The translations under genes were made by a program, and so were the position numbers. A stretch of DNA of 8,349 nt. Origin: an uncultured Bryobacterales bacterium. Its GTDB lineage: Bacteria; Acidobacteriota; Terriglobia; Bryobacterales; Bryobacteraceae. Shown in pieces: positions 1 through 6,030 of this stretch. Where the stretch lies: the NCBI GenBank assembly GCA_937859895.1, contig CALMAV010000148.1, forward strand, positions 11,802 to 20,150, written 5' to 3'. Position 1 is the stretch's first letter; each line of letters starts with the position of its first letter. The notes under the pieces are model-generated. The model ran no database searches, was not told the DNA's origin, and was given only the letters and a program-made list of their open reading frames with translations.

Positions 1-844
1 TACGATGGCCATACGCATCCGGCTCCCCATACTCTTTCAGTTGGTAGCCTTCCCACTGGGCCCCTTCAGAGAGAATGACTAAGCAGTAATTGCTCGAGTT
101 ATTCCGCTTGTCGTTCATCAACAACTCGACCATGCGGTCGACATCGAACTTATATTCTGGAATGCCGCAGCGGATCGAAGTAACATACGCGGTGTAGAGC
201 GCCGTATAACCGGCATCCCGCCCGAATACACGAAAGATACCGACACGCTCATGCGAACCAACTGTGGTGCGCTGTCTCTGGATCGCTTCCTGGGCGCGTG
301 AGATTGCCGTGGAAAAACCGATGCAGTACTCGGTACTCTGCACATCGTTATCCATGGTTTTGGGAATGCCGATAATCTTAAATCCGAGCGAGTTCAGGAC
401 CGCAGCATAGCTGAGCGTATCGTCCCCACCAATCGCAATCAGCTGATCAATCTCAAGCTTTTCCAGATTCGCCAGCACACGCTTACTCATGTCGTAAGTG
501 GTGCTGGTTACTCCGTCCTTGGTGGTCTGCGCAGAAGGAAAATCGGAAGCATTCAGAAAGCTCGGCACCTTCTTCATCTTGGTAGGACTGGTGCGGCTGG
601 TATGTAGGAATGTTCCACCCGTGCGATCGATGGTGCGCGTATTGGCTCGGTTCAAAGGTAATACAAACCGCTTCACGCTTTCCGGGTCGTCGAAGTTGAG
701 ATCTGTTAGACCTTTCCAGCCAAGGCGGATGCCAGTTACGTCATGGCCGTCACTGGTGCTGCGATAAACCACATTCTTGATAACTGAGTTCAGGCCGGGC
801 ACATCCCCGCCGCCAGTCAAAATGCCGATTTTCTTACCAGGCAT
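1..844 (-). CDS. 6-phosphofructokinase, PPi-type signature (N-terminal 281 residues, runs off the window)
   Basis: Phosphofructokinase A family enzyme that phosphorylates fructose 6-phosphate to the 1,6-bisphosphate in cytoplasmic glycolysis. The frame opens with ATG at 844-842 and stays open to base 1, so the C-terminus is missing. Visible motifs are the N-terminal phosphoryl-donor loop TGGGDVPGLN (residues 10-19), GGDDT (139-143), the catalytic loop PKTMDND (161-167, with Asp165 as the expected proton acceptor) and the FGRDAG block (207-212). In the family, Gly at the positions of Asp142 and Lys162 goes with ATP use, whereas Asp plus Lys goes with pyrophosphate use. This protein therefore reads as a PPi-dependent, potentially reversible enzyme; that is inferred from two residues. 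GGAG lies about 15 bases before the ATG, rather far for a ribosome site. The gene is divergent from the toxin-antitoxin pair. Confidence 0.93.
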   Translation of the reverse strand, partial: MPGKKIGILTGGGDVPGLNSVIKNVVYRSTSDGHDVTGIRLGWKGLTDLNFDDPESVKRFVLPLNRANTRTIDRTGGTFLHTSRTSPTKMKKVPSFLNASDFPSAQTTKDGVTSTTYDMSKRVLANLEKLEIDQLIAIGGDDTLSYAAVLNSLGFKIIGIPKTMDNDVQSTEYCIGFSTAISRAQEAIQRQRTTVGSHERVGIFRVFGRDAGYTALYTAYVTSIRCGIPEYKFDVDRMVELLMNDKRNNSSNYCLVILSEGAQWEGYQLKEYGEPDAYGHR

Positions 845-935
845 AGGTCGTCTAATAGGTCTCCTGATTGGGTGTTGCTGCTGGAAGCTCCAGTGTAACG
901 GACGGTAACTAAAAGGCACCGCAGTATGCACAGAC

Positions 936-953
936 TTCTGCAATTGTTTCTGC
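936..953. promoter_or_regulatory. Possible operator: TTCTGC direct repeat in the divergent intergenic region
   Basis: The gap 845-987 separates the PFK gene from the toxin-antitoxin pair. It holds two TTCTGC copies (936-941 and 948-953) with starts 12 bases apart, flanking CAATTG at 941-946. Type II toxin-antitoxin pairs usually repress their own promoter from such a site, but the repeat is short and could be chance. I see no convincing -35/-10 pair. The antitoxin ribosome site AGGAGAG lies at 969-975, 12 bases before its ATG. Confidence 0.2.
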
Positions 954-987
954 GGTTGATACGCTCTTAGGAGAGACCTACGTTGGT

Positions 988-1269
988 ATGCGCACAATTG
1001 AGAATAAGCAACATGCTCATGAGTTGATTGACCGGCTCGATCCCGCGATGATGATCACAGCGGTTCGCTTTCTCGAGTTCATCGCTATGAATCCGATAGC
1101 ACAGCCCATCGCTATTGCTCCCGTCGATGACGAACCTCTGACCGAAGAGGAAGATCAAGCGCTTGACCGTGCAGAAGCATGGCTCAAGAAAAACCATGGC
1201 AAGAGCATTCCGCACGAAGAGGTTTTGGCCGAGTTTGGCCTCAGCATGAAAGATTTTACGCTCAAGTAG
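988..1269 (+). CDS. Antitoxin of a type II toxin-antitoxin pair (93 aa)
   Basis: Small acidic protein encoded immediately before a RelE/ParE-type toxin. It is expected to bind and neutralise that toxin and to repress the operon. The N-terminal half (about residues 5-35) is helical with a hydrophobic stretch (AVRFLEFIAM). The middle has an acidic run (DDEPLTEEEDQ, about 47-57), and the C-terminal part is LDRAEAWLKKNHG followed by PHEEVLAEFGLSM. That C-terminal pattern is one I associate with antitoxins paired with RelE-like toxins. No classical ribbon-helix-helix or PHD domain is evident by eye, so the DNA-binding mode is unclear. The start is the ATG after AGGAGAG at 969-975. The stop codon is followed directly by the toxin ATG with no spacer, so the two are translationally coupled. 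Confidence 0.75.
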   Translation: MRTIENKQHAHELIDRLDPAMMITAVRFLEFIAMNPIAQPIAIAPVDDEPLTEEEDQALDRAEAWLKKNHGKSIPHEEVLAEFGLSMKDFTLK

Positions 1270-1521
1270 ATGGCCCTTCAGATCGAGTGGACTGAAGAGG
1301 CCCGCTCTGATATTCGCGCTCTCGACCGTCCAACCGCAATGCACATTTTCGAAGGAATTCACCGCTATGCCCTCACCGGCGAAGGAGATGTGAAAACGTT
1401 GGAAGGAAAGCACGCCGGAAAGCTCCGTTTGCGGCTCGGAAGCTATCGTATTTTCTTCCGTTCCGATCATAAGCTTCTCTGGATGCTCGCTGTAAAGCAT
1501 CGCAGAGAAGCTTATCGGTAA
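1270..1521 (+). CDS. RelE/ParE-family toxin (83 aa)
   Basis: Compact basic protein with the RelE/ParE layout. It begins with a beta strand (ALQIEWTEEARSDI), continues through helices around residues 14-37, then LEGKHAGKLRLRLGSYRIFF (about 44-63) and a final strand ending LLWMLAVKHRREAYR. The LRLRLGSYRIFF and KHRREAYR blocks are hallmarks of the fold, and the basic residues there are where RelE-type mRNA interferases keep their active site. Whether it cleaves ribosome-bound mRNA (RelE) or acts on gyrase (ParE) cannot be told from sequence alone. Its ATG abuts the antitoxin stop. Length and all visible motifs are complete, so it appears intact. Confidence 0.85.
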   Translation: MALQIEWTEEARSDIRALDRPTAMHIFEGIHRYALTGEGDVKTLEGKHAGKLRLRLGSYRIFFRSDHKLLWMLAVKHRREAYR

Positions 1522-1562
1522 CTCGGTAGATCTAAGATTGATTGCGCCCAGGTACTGCCGAT

Positions 1563-1659
1563 AAGAAGAGCAAGCATAACGCTCCAGTTCCGTATAGAAG
1601 TTCTCACCGAGTTCGGCCTCACCATGGCTGACTGGGAAAAAATGAGCCTGAACCGTTAG
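1563..1659 (+). pseudogene. Decayed C-terminal fragment of a second antitoxin
   Basis: From 1597 the plus strand reads EVLTEFGLTMADWEKMSLNR and a stop (TAG 1657-1659). This closely matches EEVLAEFGLSM near the end of the intact antitoxin at 988-1269; 22 of 27 bases agree across 1600-1626 against 1222-1248. Upstream, another frame (from 1563) reads KKSKHNAPVPY, matching KKNHGKSIPH of the antitoxin, so the reading frame breaks near 1596. No start codon or ribosome site goes with it. The different C-terminal tail (ADWEKM) shows it is a diverged relative, not a recent copy of the neighbour. It is probably what is left of another toxin-antitoxin pair. Confidence 0.65.
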
Positions 1660-1669
1660 CCAATGGCCA

Positions 1670-1706
1670 AGCTCAGGAGTGGCTAAAACCTGTAGTGCAC
1701 TGAGCT
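1670..1706. terminator. Possible hairpin between converging genes
   Basis: AGCTCAG (1670-1676) and CTGAGCT (1700-1706) form a perfect 7-bp stem around a 23-base loop. It lies just beyond the stop of the isomerase/epimerase gene, at the point where the minus-strand operon meets the plus-strand toxin-antitoxin unit. No run of T follows on either strand, so a classical intrinsic terminator is doubtful. Confidence 0.25.
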
Positions 1707-1713
1707 AGACCTG

Positions 1714-2673
1714 CTACACCCACCACGGCGCGGCGGGCCGTTCCCGGATGATGATCTGGTTCAGAAACTCTGCCGCTTTGGTCAGCCCTTCATCGGGTGA
1801 CATCAGCGTGTCTTCATGCTCAATTGAGAGCACATAGTCGTAGTCGTACATGCGCAGTGTTGAGATGAATTCTTTCCACCAACCGTAGGCATGGCCATAG
1901 CCGCAAGTCCGAAATATCCATGCTCGGTTGCGCTCATCGGTGTACTTCTTTGTATCGAGTACGCCGGTCTTGGGCAGATTGTAGTCGTAGATCTGGGTGT
2001 CCTTGGCGTGCACGTGGAAGATCGCATCTCCTAAGACTCGGACTGCCTTGATCGGGTCAATGCTCTGCCAGAACATGTGGCTCGGATCGTAGTTGCATCC
2101 CACGCTGTCACCAGCAATCGAGCGCAGCCTCAGCATGGTCTCGGGATTGTAAACCACAAATCCGGGATGCATCTCAATCGCGATCTTAACGCCATGATCC
2201 TTGGCGAACTTGCCATGCTCGGTCCAGTAAGGAGTCACTTTCTTCTCCCACTGCCAGTCGAGAACATCCAGATACTCGGTCGGCCACGGGCACGTCACCC
2301 AGTTCGGATACTTGGCACTATCGCTGTCGCCCGGGCACCCCGAAAAATCAATCACGATCGGCACCTGTAACTTCGCTGCAAGCTCCACCGTTCGTCGGCT
2401 CACGTCTGCATAAGCCTTAGCAACCGCAGCATTCGGATGGAGCGGGTTTCCGTGACAACTCAGCGCGCTAATGGTAAATCCGGCATCGTCGAGTTTCTTC
2501 TTAAACTCGGTAAGCTCCTTCTCATTCTCGAGCATCGACAACTTGCAATGCGGATCGCCAGGGTAGTTCCCGGTGCCTAACTCAACCGTGGAAATTTTCA
2601 GGCTTTTCAGCTTCTCGATGACCTTATCGAGCGGAAATTGGGACAGTAATGGGGTGAAGCAGCCGACTCTCAT
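1714..2673 (-). CDS. Sugar phosphate isomerase/epimerase (xylose isomerase-like TIM barrel)
   Basis: A 319-residue protein of the AP-endonuclease-2/xylose-isomerase-like TIM-barrel family, which isomerises or epimerises sugars or cyclitols with a divalent metal. Barrel strands are visible from MRVGCFTPLL onward. The expected metal ligands are all present: Glu167 (IAIEMHPG), Asp196 with His199 (NYDPSHMFW), His222 (FHVHAKD) and Glu285 (SIEHED). It therefore looks active, but the substrate cannot be read from the sequence; family members act on many sugars and inositols. The start is ATG at 2673-2671, with no clear ribosome site. It begins 13 bases after the methyltransferase stop and is the last gene of the LPS cluster, so it may depend on coupled translation. 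A role in LPS sugar supply is only a guess from position. Confidence 0.88.
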   Translation of the reverse strand: MRVGCFTPLLSQFPLDKVIEKLKSLKISTVELGTGNYPGDPHCKLSMLENEKELTEFKKKLDDAGFTISALSCHGNPLHPNAAVAKAYADVSRRTVELAAKLQVPIVIDFSGCPGDSDSAKYPNWVTCPWPTEYLDVLDWQWEKKVTPYWTEHGKFAKDHGVKIAIEMHPGFVVYNPETMLRLRSIAGDSVGCNYDPSHMFWQSIDPIKAVRVLGDAIFHVHAKDTQIYDYNLPKTGVLDTKKYTDERNRAWIFRTCGYGHAYGWWKEFISTLRMYDYDYVLSIEHEDTLMSPDEGLTKAAEFLNQIIIRERPAAPWWV

Positions 2674-2686
2674 CAGCGCAAGGGTA

Positions 2687-3289
2687 TCACAGGCGAACGG
2701 TTCGCCAGATTAGCCATGCGACGGCAATGGAGAAGCCCGCAAGCGCCTTGTACTCCTGATTATGTCGGTAGAGCGCCAGAGAGAATGCCCGGTCGGCACC
2801 GGCATACTTCGATGTGGGAAGAAAGCGGCGCACTCGGATGGCGTACTCTGCATAATCGGGAAAGATTTTTCGAAGGTGCTGCTCTTCCAGTTGCACCGCA
2901 GGTAGATAAATGAGCACAAAGGCAGCGGCAAAAATGACGGCCAACGAAGCGCTTCGCGATGCAATCACAGTTCCGCCTGATGCAATGCATGTTCCCAAGT
3001 AGAGCGGGTTGCGAATGCGCGCGTATGGGCCGGATGTTGCCAATTCACGATTCTTTGCCAGATGTCCGCTAGCCCAACCGCGAAGCAGCAACCCACCTGC
3101 CGCAATCGGCAGACCGAGTAGCAGTGAGAGGGGCCGGGGTCGAGACAATAATCCGAAGGTGATGAGCAGCACGAAGCCGCAAGGCACACGCAGACGCTGC
3201 GCCATGTCCGCATATGGTTTTGCGAAGAGCGTCGGAGGCGGGCTTTGGTCGAGATGCGTCGTCAAACGGCACGACCCGCTGCTTTGCAT
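2687..3289 (-). CDS. ICMT/PEMT-family integral membrane methyltransferase
   Basis: Up to 200 residues, multi-pass. Hydrophobic segments lie at about 37-49, 55-71, 97-111, 114-131 and 183-197. The family signature is present: GPYARIRNPLYLG (87-99) and, after the next membrane segment, EEQHL (135-139) followed by FPDYAEY (143-149) and RRFLP (154-158). These form the S-adenosylmethionine-binding C-terminal part shared by isoprenylcysteine carboxyl methyltransferases and phospholipid N-methyltransferases. Bacterial members methylate varied, mostly unknown, membrane or lipid substrates. The first ATG (3289) gives a 28-base overlap with the heptosyltransferase gene. The second ATG (3205, residue 29, MAQRLRV) removes the overlap and a nonhydrophobic leader, and may be the true start; neither has a good ribosome site. 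A lipid-related substrate would fit the LPS context, as an inference. Confidence 0.82.
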   Translation of the reverse strand: MQSSGSCRLTTHLDQSPPPTLFAKPYADMAQRLRVPCGFVLLITFGLLSRPRPLSLLLGLPIAAGGLLLRGWASGHLAKNRELATSGPYARIRNPLYLGTCIASGGTVIASRSASLAVIFAAAFVLIYLPAVQLEEQHLRKIFPDYAEYAIRVRRFLPTSKYAGADRAFSLALYRHNQEYKALAGFSIAVAWLIWRTVRL

Positions 3290-4230
3290 TGCTCGACTGA
3301 AGACATCAACGCTCTGTGGACCTGATCGACTGTGACTGCCCGCATGCTCGCATGAACTTCACGATCGCGCTTGTAAGTCGAAGTGACTCGGGGCGCTCGA
3401 AGCACGCGGATCGTACCGCCGAATGGACCTGTCAAAGCTGGGTTGGTCGGGCCATAGATGGCTACGCCAGGTCTATCTAAAGCCGCCGCTAAATGCAACG
3501 GGCCACTATCAAGGCCCACCACGCCAATCGCTTCACGCGTGGCATGAATCAGGCCCGCCAAGGACGAGGAGTGCACGTCTACGTTCTCCAAGTCGCTGAG
3601 CTCTGATGTGCGGACTGCCGGTACGTTCAGAACCAGTCGCAAACCTTCTTGTCGCAACCGTTTCGCCAACTCGGAGTAGCAAGGGAGCGGCCACTCCTTT
3701 CCAGTCCAGCCAGCGAATGGGCTCGCCAAAATGAATGGGCCCTTCGGCAAAGTTCCATCAGGTGCGCCGGGAGGAAGCCATGCTCGTGACGTTAACTGAT
3801 GGGCTCCGGCGGCCTCCGCCAGTTGCAGATTAGACTGCACCCGATGCGGTCCGGGTGGGGTCAGCCGGTGGTTGTAAAAGAACGCAGCAAGCGGCTCACG
3901 CGCAATCTGTCGACTGAAACCCCAGAAGCGTTTAGGTCGTGCAACTCGGCCAGCGAGAGCGGACTGTATCAGGCCTTGAAAGTCGATGGCCATCTCTGGA
4001 CGCAGTTGGCGCAAGCGGGCTGCCGTGCTACGAAGAGACGGAAGCGTCTTGCGCTCAAACGGAAGCAACTCGTCTATCGCAGGGTTGCCCTTCAGCAAAG
4101 GTATCCACCGCGGCGAAACCAACCAAGCAATCTTCTGCTTAGGAAAGGAGAGACGTAGACTCGCCACAGCCGGCAGCGCGTGAATCACATCGCCCATCGC
4201 GCCCAATCGCACAATCAGAATGCCACTCAT
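3262..4230 (-). CDS. waaC: Lipopolysaccharide heptosyltransferase I-like (GT9 family)
   Basis: A 322-residue ADP-heptose:LPS heptosyltransferase with two Rossmann-like domains. It adds L-glycero-D-manno-heptose to the inner core (Kdo-lipid A) on the cytoplasmic side of the inner membrane. The N-terminal motif ILIVRLGAMGDVIHALPA (residues 4-21) carries Asp14, the expected catalytic base. The C-terminal domain has GKEWPL (177-182) and the ADP-heptose site LDSGPLHLAAAL (240-251), then AIYGPTNPALTGPFG. The MGDVIHALPA form resembles heptosyltransferase I more than II, so waaC is favoured; distinguishing WaaC from other GT9 enzymes by eye is not certain. Its ATG overlaps the previous gene's stop in an ATGA (4227-4230), showing translational coupling. 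It lies between the degenerate nucleotidyltransferase and the methyltransferase. Confidence 0.87.
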   Translation of the reverse strand: MSGILIVRLGAMGDVIHALPAVASLRLSFPKQKIAWLVSPRWIPLLKGNPAIDELLPFERKTLPSLRSTAARLRQLRPEMAIDFQGLIQSALAGRVARPKRFWGFSRQIAREPLAAFFYNHRLTPPGPHRVQSNLQLAEAAGAHQLTSRAWLPPGAPDGTLPKGPFILASPFAGWTGKEWPLPCYSELAKRLRQEGLRLVLNVPAVRTSELSDLENVDVHSSSLAGLIHATREAIGVVGLDSGPLHLAAALDRPGVAIYGPTNPALTGPFGGTIRVLRAPRVTSTYKRDREVHASMRAVTVDQVHRALMSSVEQCKAAGRAV

Positions 4231-4658
4231 GCCGTTACGATTCGCTGCTTAGCAATCACCAGATCAACAAAATCCTGCGATGAGCGAATGCCTTGTTCGG
4301 TTAAGTCGACGAAGTTCAGTCCGGGGCTGTGGAACGACGCCTGTGCTATCTCGCCCGTGGCGGAAGTAACTAAGTCTACGGAGCGAAGCGCAGCAGCAAG
4401 CGCCATGCGGACGGTTGCGGGCAGCAGCGTAGTCTCTATTTCCAAAACAATCACGCACAACGAACAGCCGGGATTGTCTCCGGCGATCTCCGTCAGCTGC
4501 GCCGCGGCATCTGCAGTGAGTGGGTCTAGACATGCCAGAACGGCAACCCACTTTCCTGTGGCGGTCCTTTCGACAGCGTTCTCCAGCGGTACTATTTTGT
4601 CTCGAGTGTCCAAGCTTGCCTTACCAGTCAATTTACCGCTTTGCCGATTCCGCTGCAC
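4227..4658 (-). CDS. Degenerate HldE/RfaE-type nucleotidyltransferase-like protein, HxGH motif absent
   Basis: A 143-residue protein between the two heptosyltransferase genes. Its layout follows the HldE C-terminal (heptose-1-phosphate adenylyltransferase) domain: KIVPLENAVE (21-30), GKWVAVLACLDPL (35-47), a LCVIVLE strand (67-73) and LPATVRMALAAALRSVDLV (79-97). These parallel the family's GKxVVxTNGxFDxLHxGH and PxxxRxxxLxALxxVDxV blocks. The catalytic HxGH, however, reads TADA (48-51) and the preceding NG is AC, so nucleotidyl transfer is not expected. This relation rests on alignment from memory; the safe label is hypothetical protein. The GTG start at 4658 gives a 26-base overlap with waaF; TTG at 4613 after GGTAAGG is an alternative. 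The end overlaps the next ATG by four bases. An intact frame within an operon argues for a retained, possibly regulatory or scaffolding, role. Confidence 0.6.
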   Translation of the reverse strand: MQRNRQSGKLTGKASLDTRDKIVPLENAVERTATGKWVAVLACLDPLTADAAAQLTEIAGDNPGCSLCVIVLEIETTLLPATVRMALAAALRSVDLVTSATGEIAQASFHSPGLNFVDLTEQGIRSSQDFVDLVIAKQRIVTA

Positions 4659-5691
4659 TCAACATAGTTAAAGCCTGCTGAGCCACATCGGATGCTTCGA
4701 CTCGCGTCATACAACGATGGTCGATGGGACACTCCCGCAACAAGCAAGGACTGCACTCGACAGGATGCCGTACCACCCGGCTCCAATCGCCCGTTGGACC
4801 GGTCGCAACATCGTCGGTAGCACCAAAAATCGCCACCGTGGGAACACCGAGAGCAGACGCAATGTGCATTGGCCCGGAGTCGTTTGTTAGAAATAGCTTG
4901 CACGCCCCTGCCATTTCAATGAAGCGGTCCAGCGGGATAGCACCGGCAAAGTTCACTGCCTGGCAGCCCGCATGGAGCACTGAGCGAAGCACCGTCTCAC
5001 AGATCGGGCGCTCCGCTTCAGATCCAAAAATTGCTACAGCTGAATTGTGCTCACGAGAAACGGTAATGGCCGCCTCGGCAAAGCGTTCGGGCAACCACCT
5101 TTTGGCGCCACCATACGCTGCTCCTGGGCTGACGCCAATGACGGCACCACTGAGTCCTGATGCAGCTAAGTGCAAGCGACCCGCCGCTGCTGCATCGGCT
5201 GCTCCGCCCAGCCGAATTGTTGGCGTGTGCGAATAGCCCTGAATCAACCCGGCACGCTTCAGCAGTTCCAGATAGTAGAACCGCTGGTGACGCGGTATCT
5301 CACCCCTTTTCGGCACCGCAATCGAATGGGAAAGCAGGAAGCCACGCGCATCGCGATCGTAACCAATACGAACCGGTATGTTGGCCAACCAGGCAAGAGC
5401 CGCGGCTTCAAACGCGTTTTGCAGCAACACGGCACAATCGAACCGGCGCTGCCTAAGTTGCGCTGCTAAGTCCAACTTACCCCGAAGTCCCGACCAGCCT
5501 TTCGGTGCTTCGTACTGGATCAGCTCATCGCAGAACGACTCTCGACCGTACAGGCCTGCCACCCAGGGGCGAGCCAAAATCGCAATATGTGCGTTGGGGT
5601 AAGCGATCCGTAACTGGTGGAGAGCAGGAATGGACATGACCGCGTCGCCGATCCAATTAGTAGCGCGGACCAAAATGGTGCGAATCGGCAT
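4633..5691 (-). CDS. waaF: Lipopolysaccharide heptosyltransferase II-like (GT9 family)
   Basis: A 352-residue ADP-heptose:LPS heptosyltransferase, about the length of E. coli WaaF, which adds the second inner-core heptose. Motifs: ILVRATNWIGDAVMSIPAL (residues 6-24, Asp16 as catalytic base), SPGAAYGGAKRWLPERFA (188-205, very typical of heptosyltransferase II), TNDSGPMHIASALG (269-282) and VAIFGATDDVATGP (286-299). A Cys-rich CSPCLLREC-PIDHRC stretch (313-327) is also usual in WaaF. I chose ATG at 5691-5689 because it puts the first Rossmann strand right at the N-terminus as in relatives; a GTG at 5727 would add 12 poorly matching residues. Neither start has a clear ribosome site. It is the first gene of the LPS cluster. 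An insertion sequence ends 95 bases upstream, so its native promoter may lie beyond the element. Confidence 0.92.
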   Translation of the reverse strand: MPIRTILVRATNWIGDAVMSIPALHQLRIAYPNAHIAILARPWVAGLYGRESFCDELIQYEAPKGWSGLRGKLDLAAQLRQRRFDCAVLLQNAFEAAALAWLANIPVRIGYDRDARGFLLSHSIAVPKRGEIPRHQRFYYLELLKRAGLIQGYSHTPTIRLGGAADAAAAGRLHLAASGLSGAVIGVSPGAAYGGAKRWLPERFAEAAITVSREHNSAVAIFGSEAERPICETVLRSVLHAGCQAVNFAGAIPLDRFIEMAGACKLFLTNDSGPMHIASALGVPTVAIFGATDDVATGPTGDWSRVVRHPVECSPCLLRECPIDHRCMTRVEASDVAQQALTMLSAAESAKR

Positions 5692-5736
5692 TATCGTTAG
5701 AGACTTGGGAGTGCAGAGGAGAGACACAAGGCCGTC

Positions 5737-5753
5737 TTGAACATCACGTTCAA
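5737..5753. promoter_or_regulatory. Inverted repeat upstream of waaF
   Basis: TTGAAC-N5-GTTCAA, a perfect 6-5-6 dyad, lies 45 bases before the chosen waaF ATG, between the gene and the IS end. It could be a repressor site or a short leader hairpin. No convincing promoter hexamers were found around it. It would fall in the leader of any transcript that starts upstream. Confidence 0.3.
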
Positions 5754-5783
5754 AGCACTGTGCCCTCTAATCCTTAAGTGAGA

Positions 5784-5786
5784 GAC
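5784..5786. repeat. Target-site duplication, left copy (GAC)
   Basis: GAC directly abuts the left end of the IS and is repeated as GAC at 7317-7319 beyond the right end. Three-base duplications are usual for IS3-family insertions, and this one sets the element boundaries. Confidence 0.7.
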
Positions 5787-5822
5787 TGGACCTGTCCCTG
5801 GCGTGAGACAAACAGTTAAGAC
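5787..5822 (+). repeat. IS terminal inverted repeat, left (downstream of orfB)
   Basis: This end matches the reverse complement of 7281-7316 at 29 of 36 positions. The outer TGGAC and the inner 19 bases TGAGACAAACAGTTAAGAC are identical at both ends; the mismatches cluster between them. The strong inner conservation suggests a transposase binding site. Confidence 0.9.
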
Positions 5823-6030
5823 ACAGTTGACCGGCAGATAAAAGATCATCGACCGGAAAGACGAGGTTACCGCATACTCGGAAGCGGTTGGTGAAGCGGA
5901 GGCGGGCAATGCGGGAGCGCAACCCGCCAAGGAATAGCCAATCGGAAACTCATCCAGACGATGAGCGGGGACGTCGGCCGAGCTGGCGTCCTCATCGGAT
6001 GGAAAGATTTCCGGATGCCTCGGAAAAAAC
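5823..6030 (-). other. Noncoding, hairpin-rich 3' tail of the IS
   Basis: This stretch lies between the orfB stop and the left inverted repeat and has no credible gene. Three dyads were found: 5901-5928 (GGCGGG/CCCGCC outer stem, TGCG/CGCA inner stem, GGAG loop); 5951-6001 (CATC/GATG, CGATGAG/CTCATCG, then an 8-bp inner stem 5970-5977 with 5983-5990 including two G-U pairs, loop CCGAG); and 6008-6026 (TTTCCG/CGGAAA, 7-base loop). On the minus strand T6 precedes the last hairpin, so it is not a standard terminator. The region may fold as the 3' end of the transposase mRNA or be unrelated passenger DNA. Confidence 0.6.

Noticed and set aside
498..767. Plus-strand frame of 89 residues inside the PFK region
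   Set aside because: It is antisense to a strongly conserved phosphofructokinase sequence, with no motifs of its own.
955..980. TTGATA as a -35 element for the antitoxin promoter
   Set aside because: The matching -10 position would fall on the ribosome site and start codon, leaving no room for a leader.
967..1500. A 177-residue minus-strand frame opposite the toxin-antitoxin genes
   Set aside because: It lies fully antisense to two genes with clear family features and coupled starts; its own translation shows no recognisable domain. It is a shadow frame.
4180..4671. Plus-strand frame of 163 residues opposite the nucleotidyltransferase-like gene
   Set aside because: The minus-strand frame overlaps both neighbours as ATGA and operon-style junctions, and resembles a known family; the plus frame is low-complexity Ser/Ala/Thr-rich and would break the operon.
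5692..5830. Outward promoter at the left IS end driving waaF
   Set aside because: TTAACT, TTGTCT and TTGAAC were tried as -35 elements, but none has an acceptable -10 at 16-18 bases.
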